The notes under the pieces are model-generated. The model did no database searches. It saw nothing but the letters and a program-made list of their open reading frames with translations, and was not told where the DNA came from. Of a stretch of DNA of 64,000 nt, positions 49,226 to 59,636 are shown piece by piece. The position numbers and the translations under genes are program-made. Within the stretch, counting starts at the first letter, position 1, and every line of letters begins with the position of its first letter. This DNA is from Akebia trifoliata (Eukaryota > Streptophyta > Magnoliopsida > Ranunculales > Lardizabalaceae), in NCBI GenBank assembly GCA_017979445.1, contig CM030714.1, positions 48,127,220 through 48,191,219 of the forward strand. Reading direction: 5' to 3'.

Positions 49226-50107
49226 TGTGTTCTTTGATTGATGCAATGCAATTATGTAACTCCACGAAACATAAACCTACTTAAACCATCTCTCTATCTA
49301 ATATTTATCTGTGTCTTTGCCATTAGGAAAATAATTTAAAGGACCTTGACAAAGGGATTTATTTCTAATTAATCCCTAAGTTTTAGGGCCTCTCTTAAGT
49401 TTATTTAGTAAAACTTTCTTTCTAACCAGTCCATGAACCCAATTTCTCACGTTTGCATGCCTTAACCTTTTTCATCCCCTCTCCCCCCAAAAAAAATTAG
49501 ATTTTAGCATACCAATCGAGTTTAGAGACTTCATTCTGTCGGAAAGAATTTAACAAGAAAGAAGAATCCATTTTCAAGGGTTTTCTCAACTATTTTGAAA
49601 ACTTGTAAAAACTTACCTTGTTTTTGGATGAAAATCAAACAAGAATGGTTCCTTTGGTTTGAAATCATCTAGACAAATTGTTATCTCATATTTTTAGTAG
49701 ATTTTTTCATGTATTTTAGTTGGAAAAACTCAAAAAATGAAAATGGGAAGGTTTACAACTCAACAATAAAATTTGTGAGTTTGACAATAAATAAAAAGTG
49801 ATGAGCTCGCCGATAATGACGTACCATTAAGAAATAAAAAATTTACTAAATGGACAATCAAATTATCATCCAAAACTTAGGAAATATCTACAAAGAAATC
49901 CTTCCGTCAGGGTCCATGTAAGTAATTTTCCTTAACATTAATAATAAGAGAAAGCGGAGTAGAAGTGGTTTAACACTAAAATTTGAATGAACAAAACTGC
50001 CCTTCGCATTTATATTTAAAATTATAGAACTGGTATTGGCACCCCAACTTTCAATTATTACTAGGGTTGTAAACGAATACTAATTGAATCGGATGTGGTC
50101 ATATCAT

Positions 50108-50595
50108 ATACAATGGTGAGCCCCTTCCATATCCCATACTATGATGAGCCCCTCCCTTGCCCATTTTTTAGAATCCCTTCTTCAAGGCCAACATCTTTGT
50201 TGCCCACTTTATAGTGAGCGCCCCGAACCCCTTGGCCTTTTTTCCAAGTACTAGGTACACCGTTCTCTTTTTCCATAAGTCAACCCTTCCCAAACTAATC
50301 ATGGTGGCCTACTATGACGGACCCATTCTCACCCACCACCACCACCCCCTTCTTTATGTTAGAACCCCTTCTATATCCCATACTTTTGGACGAATCCTTT
50401 TTTTTCTTCAGAACCCCTATCATATCCCATACTATAGAGGAGGCACTTTTATTTTTACATAATCACCTCCTCATAACTTGAACCCTGGACGTGGGGTTGT
50501 TTCTGATACCAAATGTTAAGACCCAAATCAATGCCCCAAAAATAGCTAGGGTCAATGGAGTGCAAAGTTGAAGTCTTAACCTAAGAATCGTAATA
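50108..50595 (-). mobile_element. Truncated miniature LTR element 2
   Basis: One LTR (about 50514-50595) plus part of the internal region (AACCCTGGACGTGGGG, CCTTGGCC, TCCAAGTACTAGGTACACC) carried along with the exon 1 copy at 50768. The other LTR is missing at the junction near 50106. Confidence 0.65.
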
Positions 50596-50767
50596 GTAAC
50601 AACTAACAACCCAATTGTTGTGAGCTGTGAAGACTCAAAGGCCATCTTACAACTACCAGAGAGATTATACATTATATTCAGGGAAAATAATAGCTTTGAA
50701 TAAGAAGCAAGAACAACAAGTGAAAAATTATAGACTATATATTTAGGGGAAATAAGGAGAAACTCAC

Positions 50768-50881
50768 CTCGATGAGATTTGAGCCTCGAAGGGATTTAAC
50801 AAGCATCAGACTTTGACCTTCTTGAAGGGTTATGGTTTTTTCCGTCGCTGCTCTCTTCAGATTCTTCCTTCCTCCTTTCAT
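50768..50881 (-). pseudogene. EIF1AD: Extra EIF1AD exon 1, copy four
   Basis: 114 bp, open, reads MKGGRKNLKRAATEKTITLQ, then EGQSLMLVKSLRGSNLIE, closest to what I would expect of the ancestral exon. Followed by a GTGAGT donor and a truncated intron 1; no other exon follows. It sits inside a DNA transposon (50062-52528). Confidence 0.75.
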
Positions 50882-51554
50882 CGTGTTCCTTGATTGATAC
50901 AATGCAAGTATGTAACTCCACAAATAATAATAGGTATCCAATCGGATAGTGCTATATCCGAATTCGAATCCGAAAAAAAATAATGATATCCGAATTCAAA
51001 TTCAAATTCGAATCAGATATCACTAACAAACATTCAAATTCGAATTTGAAAAATATATCGGATATCCGATCCGATGAAAAATCCTACAAAATACCATCAT
51101 CCTCAATATGTAAAAGAACAAATTGATTTTCTTAATTCTTTTTCAACTTCAAAAGTCGTAATCTTCCACCTATTTCAGTATTAAAATCGAATAAAATGGG
51201 GTTTTACTTTGTATATGTGTGTGTGTGTCTGTGTGAGAGAAAGAGAGAGAGGAAGTATCTTTGGATGCTCGTCGGCCGGAAAAGACGGTGGTTATGAAGC
51301 TCGCACAGTCGAAAAAATAGGATTTTACCGAGAGAGAGAGAGAGAATATATACCTGGATGCTCGCCGGCCGGAGAAGATGGTGGGTACGGAGCTCGCACA
51401 GTCGAAAATCACCCTTACCGTTACTTCGACGACTGGTTATTCACTTCTTGCGTTTTAGGTTGAAAGAATATAAAGCTTTAAAAGTAAAGTTTTGTTGTAT
51501 AACACCACCATATATATATATATATATATACATAAAAGTTTTATTGTAAAACAT

Positions 51555-51951
51555 GAATGATAGGAGCGGTTCAAGGGCCATATGTAAAAACATATGAAAA
51601 AATAATGATTTTTCAAAATATGGGTTAGAGGTTTTGGATTGAGCTGATTTTTTGCAAGGATGGTTACCATTATGAGAAGATCATCCTCACAAAAAATCAG
51701 CTCAATCAGAAATTTTAAAATCCATCAAAAGTGATTTACAAATTAGTGACAAAAATTGGCAAAAAATCGACGGTCTACATTCTATATCACTTTTAATGGG
51801 GTTAGAAGTTTCAGATTGGACTGATTTTTTTTTTTTTCGGATGATCTTCCCATCATAGAGATCATCCTTACAAAAAATCAGCTCAATCCGAAATTTCTAA
51901 TCCATATTTTAAAATTTTATTAATGTTACATTGTTTTTACATATGTTTTTT
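51555..51951. mobile_element. (TA)n-associated foldback element, copy 3
   Basis: Ends ACATATGAAAAAATAATG and reversed ACATATGTAAAAACAATG; core hairpins GAGCTGATTTTTTGCAAGGA and complement, with the ACCCCATCAAAAGTGATTTA type spacer seen in the other copies. TA run at about 51511-51530 to its left and 51952-51972 to its right. Confidence 0.7.
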
Positions 51952-51972
51952 CATATATATATATATATATAT

Positions 51973-52352
51973 GGGTCCCGTTCCCCACCCTAAGCTTTAC
52001 CCGCACTTTAACAAATGTGTTTTGTCCTACATGGGTTAGAAGTTTTGGAATTGGTTGATTTTTGGTGAGGGTGATCTCTATGGTGAGGAGATCATCCTCA
52101 CGAAAAATCAGCTCATTACAAAACTTCCAACCCCATCAAAAATGGTTTACAAAAAATGGACGGTCCATGATTTTTCAACTTGTAAATATGGGGTTAAAAA
52201 TTTCGGAATGGGCTGATTTTTGATGAGGATGATCTTCTAATCATAGAGATCATCCTCACCAAAAATCAGCCCATTTCAAAACTTCTAACCCATGTAGGAC
52301 AAAACACATTTGTTAAAGTGTAGGGTAAAGCTTAGAGTGTTGAACATTTCCC
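51973..52352. mobile_element. (TA)n-flanked foldback element, copy 4
   Basis: 380 bp, same subfamily as 3640-4020: GGGTCCCGTTCCCCACCCTA at the left, TGTTGAACATTTCCC at the right, between TA runs. The tandem arrangement of two elements separated only by TA repeats is the same as at 3640-4434. Confidence 0.8.
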
Positions 52353-53026
52353 TATATATATATTATATTGAAGAGGATATTATCGAATCGGATTTCGCAA
52401 CATCTAAATTCGAATTCAAAATTCATTCGAATTTTAAAATAACATATGAATCCGAATTTGATATTCGAAAATTTTGGATAATATTTGATTTTTCTAATTC
52501 GGATTTCGACTATCCATTGACACTCCTAAAAAAGACCTTGACAAAGGGAGTTCTTTCTAATTAATCCCTAAGCTTTAGGGCCTCTCTTAAGTCTATTTAG
52601 TAAAATTTTCTTTCTAATCAGTCTATGAACCCAATTTCTCACATCGTGATTGCATGCCTTAACCATTTTCATCCCCAAAAATAAAAATTAGATTTTTAGC
52701 ATTCCAATTGAGTTTCAAGACTCCATTTTGTCGGAAAGAATTTAACAACAAAAAAAAAAAAAAAACCATTTTCAATGGTTTTCTCAACTATTTTGAAGAC
52801 TTATATAAAAACTTACTTTGTTTTTGAATGAAAATCGAACAAGAATGGTTCTTTGGTTTGAAATCATCTAGACAAGTTGTTATCTCATATTTTAGTAGAT
52901 TTTATCATGTATTTTAGTTGGAAAAACTCAAAAAATAAATATGGGTGAATTTTACAACTTAACAATAAAAGTTGTGAGTTTGACAATGAATAAAAAGTGG
53001 TGAGCACCCCAACTTTCAATTATTAC

Positions 53027-53881
53027 GAGGGCTGCAAACGGAGACTAATTGAATCGAATGTGGTGATATCCAAATTCGAATTCGAAATTTTTTTACAACA
53101 TTTGAATTCAAATCCGAAATCCAATGGATCTTATGAATCAAGATTCGAATTTGGATTCGAAAAATATATCAGATATCCGATAAAAATCCTACAAAAATTA
53201 AATTCGATCTATACCATTATCTTCAATCTGTTAAAAAAAAAAAATCGATTTTCCTATTCTTTTCAACTTCAAAAGTTGTAGTCTTCAACCTATTTCAACC
53301 TTTGGAATCAAATAATATTTTATTTTTGAGAAAAAAAATGATGAAAAATTCAAGCAAAACATCAAGTATTTTTTACATCAACGTTGAAGATATGGATTTT
53401 CAATAAACAAATTAAGATTCTCTTGTTTTGAGGTTGAAGCCAACAAATTTTGAAGGGAAAAAATAGGGTTTTACTTTAAGAAAGTGAGAGAGAGAGAGAA
53501 TCTACTTGGATACTCGCTGGCCGGAGAAGATGGTGGTTATGGAGCTCAAATAGTCGAAACCAACCCTTTAGCTAGTTTTGCGTTTTAGGTTGAGAGAGAA
53601 GATAAAAATATATGAAAGCAAATTAAGTTTCGTTGCATACCATGAATACATAAGACCATATATATAAGTTTTGTTGTGTAACAGGAATATATAACAGATA
53701 TATTTAAATCAAAACGGATATTATCAAATCGGATATCGCAACATCCAAATTTGTATCTGAAACTCATTTGAATCTTAAAATAACATCTAAATTTGAATCC
53801 GATATCCGAAAAATTCAAATAATATCTAATTTTTCAAATTGAATTTGGATCCTGATTTTTCAATATCCATTGATGAGCGTA
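53027..53881 (+). mobile_element. hAT-like element, copy 2
   Basis: Bounded by GAGGGCTGCAAACGGAGACT and AATATCCATTGATGAGCGTA, flanked on both sides by ATTATTAC (53019-53026 and 53882-53889), an 8-bp target duplication. The uninterrupted target is seen in the MITE at 5432 (TTATTACTTCTCAATTAAAA). Contains GA-rich sequence with CTCGCTGGCCGGAGAAGATG as in copy 1. No transposase. Confidence 0.75.
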
Positions 53882-54790
53882 ATTATTACAACAGCCCAAT
53901 TAAAAATAAAGAAAATAAGGGAATGATTGAGAATAACTAGAAGTTGGAGTGCCAACAAAATCTTTTTGGTATTTTTTGATAGATTTTTATTATCAAATCA
54001 TAGTGGATATTATCAAATCTGATTTCACAACATCCGAAATTGTATCCTAAACTCATTCGAATCTTAAAATAACATTCGAATTCGAATCCGATATCCGAAA
54101 AATTTGAATGATATCCGATTTTTTTAATCGAATTCGAATCCGGATTTTTGCATATACATTGACAAGTGTAACTATTACAGCTCAACTAAAAATGAAGAAA
54201 CTAAGGGAATGATTGAGAATAAGTAGAAGTTGGAGTGCCAATAAAAGCTCTTTGGTATTTTTTTGATATATTTTTATTATCAAATCAGTGTGGATATTAT
54301 CAAATTGGATTTCGCAACATCCGAATTTGTATCCAAAACTCATTTAAATCTTAAAATAACATCCGAATTCAAATCCGATATCTAAAAAATTCAAATAATA
54401 TTTGATTTTTCGAATCGAATTTAGATCCAGATTTTTGAATATCAATTGACAAGCGTAATTATTACAGCCCAATTAAAAATAAAGAAAATAAGGGAAAGAT
54501 TGAGAATAAGTAGAAGTTGGGGTACCAATAAAAGCTGTTTGGTATTTTTGATAGATTTTTATTATCAAATCAGAGCAGATATTATCAAATTGGATTTTGC
54601 AACATCCGAATTTGTATCCAAAACCTATTTGAATCTTAAAACAACATCCAAATTCGAATCCAATTTTTTGAATCGAATTCAGATCCGGATTTTTTAATAT
54701 CCATTGACAAGTGTAATTATTATAGCCCAATTAAAAATAAAGAAAATAAGGGAATGATTGAGAGCAAGTAAAAGTTGGGGTGCCAATAAA
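53882..54790 (+). repeat. Tandem array, about 287-bp unit
   Basis: AATTAAAAATAAAGAAAATA or a close variant begins at 53898, 54184, 54471 and 54729, giving periods of 286, 287 and 258. Each unit fuses the middle of the 5432-type MITE (to GGTGCCAATAAAAGCTC) with the 3' end of the hAT-like element (ATCCGAATTC, TATCCATTGACAAG). The third unit has lost about 29 bp. Confidence 0.8.
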
Positions 54791-55020
54791 AGCTCTTTGG
54801 TATTTTTTGATAGATTTTTATTTTTTAGTTTTAGGATTTTATATGAGCCTAATCATAATCGCAAACAACTACTAAAATTATTTGAACAAGTGTTATAATG
54901 TTTTGTATATAATTTGAGTCAAACCTTTTAATGTTTGAAGAGTGTGTTTTAATCCCTAATTTGGATATAAAATAATTGAAGAAATTGAGGTGTAATGATG
55001 GCAGCTCTTTAAATTTAATA
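54791..55020 (+). mobile_element. 3' end of the 5432-type MITE
   Basis: Collinear with about 5555-5815 (GATTTTATATGAGCCTAATC, GAACAAGTGTTATAATGTT, GTCAAACCTTTTAATGTTTG) and ends GGCAGCTCTTT, the inverted terminus. It closes the composite element that begins at about 53003. Confidence 0.65.
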
Positions 55021-55264
55021 TAAGAGGGTCATTTTGTTCAAAAACAAGAAAATTGCAACCCATGCCTCTATTATCACATTTAGTTTTCAAAATTACAAAA
55101 TTAACTTTTTTTACCATGTAAACTTTAGAAGCCCTTCAATCAATATTTTAAATTACAAATAAGTCATTTTGATATATGTGCATTGTACATGTCATCTTCT
55201 ACTTCTATATGATAAAACAAGACGTTCGCTGGTATTAAGTCATTGCTTGTTGGTTGTTACTTGC

Positions 55265-55630
55265 TGACTAGGGTTGGCAGCTAAATTCAGTCTTCGAGAC
55301 CTGCGAGTGGAGTGCATAAGCCCTTTAGAGAGAGGGGCGAGCTTGACGAGACAGGGGCGAATGAGCAAGTAGGGGGCGGCAACTAAAGAGGTAGCGAGCC
55401 CTAGAAGAAAAAGCCGCAATTGCAGGAATAGGTTCGACTCTCTTTCATTTTGGTTATGGAAAGTGAAAGTCGTTTCGTTTAGTACGAGATCGCTTCACAC
55501 CTCGCGGTGCTTACACCTCTCGCCTATCTAAGTTCTGTTCAAAAACCTCGTACGAGAACTTGTATAGAGAAGGATTTCCCGCGGCGCAGCAGTTCTTCCA
55601 TACCAACTTAGCTGCCCGATGCTCATCATG
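55265..55630 (-). pseudogene. Nuclear mitochondrial insert: 26S rRNA 3' fragment
   Basis: Composition changes sharply to balanced GC. Plus-strand blocks CACCTCTCGCCTATCTAAG, TTCTGTTCAAAAACCTCGTA, GATTTCCCGC, CAGCAGTTCTTCCATACCAA and CTTAGCTGCCCG match, from memory, the reverse complement of the 3' region of plant mitochondrial 26S rRNA. The fragment is shortened (GATGCTTT missing between CCCGC and CAGCAG). It is not a functional rRNA gene. Upstream 55265-55470 is probably also organellar. Confidence 0.55.
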
Positions 55631-56461
55631 AATTTTGAGGAAAATTTTAACTTTATTTCTTTTAAAAAAATACTCCTCCGAACTCCAACTTTATTGTTTC
55701 TTCTCTTCTACCCCTCAACTCAAAAGAGGATGCTCATGCCAATAGACCAAAAGTGATTATGTAAAGTAGCATATATCATTATGTGAAAGTGTCCAACAAA
55801 ATTTGATGGTAGAAATGTCATAAAAAAATAAATAAATAAATAAACTAGAAGCTAAAATAAATTAAATTAAAATAAAAGATTTGATAATAAAAATTCTATT
55901 GAAGTTTCAACAATATCTCCTCTAGAAAAGAATGTTTCGAATAGGATCACCAAATGGATAGTTGAAATTCACTCGATTTGGATGTTTGTTTTATCATCTT
56001 CAATATCCATGTTACAGTTAGGGTTCTGTAATAGGTACCCATTTAACTAGATGCGAAATTGAAAACCCTAGTTCTGATTATTTTTTGGAGTCAATTAGAG
56101 TCGGATCTGAAATGGAACTAAACTAATAGGAATCGGAATCGTTAGGTTCTATTTTATGGGTACCTACAACTCTTTAAGTTTTTTAATATTTTAAAATAAA
56201 TACATTTTACAATCCAGAAAAATAGGCCTCGTTCCCCTGTTTTTATTGAAACAAAAAAGAGGAGAGAGAAAGCCCCGGTCCAACCATCGGTCTGGCCCGG
56301 TTTTTAAAACACTAATCCGGAAAAGCTAATTCAAAATTTCAAACTGAATCAGTCATCCAAAGTTGTTAGGTTTCTAACAAAACAAATTCCTTAAAATCTC
56401 ATCTCTCACTCTCCAAATCCATAACAAACAATAACACAACCACCATTACATTTTCAACAAA
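55631..56461 (+). promoter_or_regulatory. Upstream region of the NPH3 gene
   Basis: AT-rich flank with no other gene. The last 80 bp before the ATG (CATCTCTCACTCTCCAAATC and following) look like a CT-rich plant 5' leader. No TATA box was assigned. Confidence 0.4.
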
Positions 56462-56498
56462 ATGGCCATTAAAGAAACCAAAGACTCTTGGTAATTAA

Positions 56499-56550
<52 letters not shown>

Positions 56551-58535
56551 TACTCACTTACGTCTTTGTTTTCAGGTTTTCTAAATCTATAACTCCATCA
56601 GATGTCCATCTACACGTGCATGGAAGGACCTACTATTTAAACAGAGTAAGAATAAAACTTCCAATACCACCCCCTTCAAATTATTTATTTATTTATTAGT
56701 CCCTAAAAGGCTAAAACAAAGAAACAATGTAATAAGTAGTAGTTTTAGAGAGGTTGATGATGAGAAGTTAAGAACACATATACATATGATCTTTGATACC
56801 AAGACACAACAAGAATAGAATACAAAATTGGACTGATACAAGCATCGAATCGACAACATTCACACTTAAAAATCGATATTTTCAAGTATCGTAGAACATA
56901 ATCTATCTGATTTCATGTTATTTGGGTTCTCTTGACTTGACATTTTTGTTCATTTAATTTTTTCTTGTATAGAAACTTGTCGTTGAAAGATCGGGAAAGC
57001 TAGCAATCTTACTCCAAAATGAAGAAACACTATCTTATTCTCTCCCAGACATACCTGGTGATTCGAAAACCTTTGAGCTTGTCATGAGGTTCTTCTATGG
57101 GTTTGAACCCGACATGTCGGCCGACAATGTTGTTCCCCTCATTTGCATTGCATACTACCTAGAGATGACTGAAAACCACAGTCCCAATAACCTCTTAAAT
57201 AAGACTCTCAACTTCTTTCACCATAAAGTTTGCCTACTTTGGAACGACTCCGTTAAGGCTTTGCAAACTACAGAACATGTTTTTCAACAAGCGATGTATC
57301 TAGGCTTGGTTGATATTTGCTTGGATTCCCTTGTTGGAAAGGCCCTTATCGATCCCCGAATCCTTGGAGAACCAATTGAGAATCCTACCAACGAAGATGA
57401 TGGCAATGACGATAAATACATGCCGAATGCAAGGAGAAGACTCTTTGTTATGGACTGGAAATCGGAAGATTTAACCAATTTAACTCTCCGACTTTACAAG
57501 CTCACGATGTCAAAGATGATTAAAGCTGGAGTTCGGACAGAATATGTGATTGGGTCTCTTCTACGATACACGAAGAAGTGGACTCATGTCAGGATTGAAG
57601 GAGGTGAAGATGATGAGTTGGTTTGTAAGAAGAGCTACCAAAGAGAGGTTATTGAAACAATGGTGAAGCTTTTGCCTGATGAGACAAGACTCCTTCCTTG
57701 CAAGTTATTGCTCGAAATGCTCCAAACCGCAATTGCCTTGCAAGCCAGCTTGAATTGTAGATACGACCTCGAGATCAGGATAGGAAGACAACTAACCGAA
57801 GCCAGTGCTGAAGATCTATTGATACCTTCTCAAGGTTATGCTAAGGAAGTGCAATACGATACCGAATGTGTGAAGAGGATTTTGAAGGCATTCTATGCCA
57901 ATTACACTTCTTCGGACAATTCGGGATTGATTATAGTTGCAGAGCTAATAGAAGAGTTCTTAGCCAAGGTAGCGAGCGATGTAGATATGAAGAAGGATAT
58001 GTTTATATCCTTAGCAGAAATGTTGGTTGCAACGTCGATTGCAACGAAACGAGGCTCAGATGGAATATATCACGCTATTGATATTTACTTGGATAAGCAC
58101 AGCTACCTTACAGAGTCGGAGAAGGAGGAAGTGTGTCGGATGTTGGATTGCCAGAAAATGACACAAGAAGCATGCACTCATGCTGCACAGAACAAGCGAT
58201 TGCCATTACGGGTGGTGGTGCAGGCATTGTTTGTGGGTCAGTTGCATTTAAGAGAGACGATCGTTAGTAGGATCGAGGATTCTCGTGATGGGTCAGAGAT
58301 GGTGATGACGGATGGTGGTGAGGGTGAGGAAGTGATGAGGATTGAGATGGAGAGAATGGATAATAGGGTGATGGAGTTGGAGAAAGAGTGCTCTAAAATG
58401 AAGAGACAGACAAGGAAAGATGGTAGAAAAGGGGGAATGTGGATGCAATTGAAGAGGAAGTTTGGGTGCATAAGTAGTATGCATGATGACTATAATTGTC
58501 CAGTAAAGAAGAAAGTGCATCCAAGAAGGAATTAA
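56462..58535 (+). CDS. BTB/POZ domain NPH3 family protein (At5g17580-like)
   Basis: Three exons: 56462-56490, 56576-56645 and 56973-58535, giving 553 residues. The first two short exons are fixed by phase and by restoring the BTB start (SDVHLHVHGRTYYLNRK, about residues 19-35). The BTB fold runs to roughly residue 110, then an acidic linker (DEDDGNDD-like, about 172-180), then the NPH3 domain starting DWKSEDL (194-200). It includes the family signature CRMLDCQKMTQEACTHAAQN and LPLRVVVQALF, and ends in a short coiled coil (ERMDNRVMELEKE) and a basic tail. Such proteins are adaptors for CUL3 ubiquitin ligases, some acting in phototropin signalling. The At5g17580 assignment is from memory. Intron 1 has a (CT)n(CA)n tract. 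Confidence 0.9.
56503..56550. repeat. (CT)n(CA)n compound microsatellite in NPH3 intron 1
   Basis: About 16 CT units are followed by nine CA units, within an intron of only 85 bp. Confidence 0.8.
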
Positions 58536-59636
58536 TGGAGTCTAATATGTTGATTGTTTCATCTGTGCCCCCGGTCTAATTACTCCAATACTCTCCATGT
58601 AACGATTTGACATTCGAAGAGCAAAGTAGTGATCATCCTATCATTTTATGAATATTGAATTGAATTCTTTCCCTCTTCGAGCAATCTTTTTGGTAAGTAA
58701 GATGATATCCAGATTTATATTCATCGTGTGTCCTTAGAAAAGTAGATGAAAATTAGTAGATCAAAATCATATCACATTTTCAAATGAATCGACACTTTTC
58801 TTCTTCTTTGATGATTAAATGCTTCATATGCCAAAAAATTTACACAGAAGGTAGGTTTGTTACATGAGATTCTAAAACTACAAAAGAAATTCCTTGATCT
58901 CCTCAAGAGGGCACAAAATTATATATTTTTCTTCCACTTTGGAGCCACAATAACTTTAAATCGTTGTTCTCATTTTGTTTTATCTCAAGAATAAAAATAT
59001 TTATAAGTCCAAGCACAACTGTTTTTTGGCTTTTCATTGCAAAATCCATTTCTCTCTCAAAAAAGATTTCAAGAAGATGAATGAAACAATCGATGGTAGT
59101 GAGAATATCAGCTCATATTCCACAATTAATTTCTTTTTCACTAAATCATTTTTTGGAAAGAATACCCAAAGGAGAATCCAATAATCTAGTTCTCACAATC
59201 CTTAATCAGAATCTGAAATCAAAGATTATCAATTCGAAGCCAAGTTCCACTTATTGCAACTTCACTTAATAGAAGAGCATTGCAACAAATCACAAGTATT
59301 AAGATGAAAACCTACAGTATCAGGGCAATGAAAAGTAAAGACAAACCATAAATGAGATCCAAGCTGTATAATGCCACCAGTAAATGCCACAAACAAAACC
59401 AAATGTGTATCGAACCCATATTCAAGTTTTTCAATTTTATAAATAAGTAAAAAAATCCAAGTATTTATTCCATCTCTAGAACTGATGAATCAGTCCCAGC
59501 TCTTATCTATACATTGTTTCATAATCAACTGAGGCAGTTTGGCCAATGATTATTGCTATACATCATATTCATCAACAGGCAGTGCTGCAAAACGAGTTGG
59601 GTTGCATGGGAATTTACACAGTACCGGTCGTATTAT
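58536..59636. other. Spacer between convergent genes
   Basis: Contains the 3' flanks of the NPH3 gene and of the minus-strand gene at 59637. No further coding or repeat signal was recognised. Confidence 0.45.

Larger units (their letters stand above)
50062..52528 (+). mobile_element. hAT-like element, copy 1, interrupted
   Basis: Starts TAGGGTTGTAAACGAATACT and ends TATCCATTGACACTCCTA, which pair as inverted ends (TAGG.(G/T)TGT.AA.GGATA). It is full of ATCCGA, TTCGAA and GATATCCGAA words. It is interrupted by the EIF1AD exon 1 fragment (about 50106-50925) and by two foldback elements (51555-52352). A GA-rich segment with GATGCTCG(T/C)CGGCCGGA occurs twice (51267 and 51358). ATTATTAC precedes the left end. 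Confidence 0.6.
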
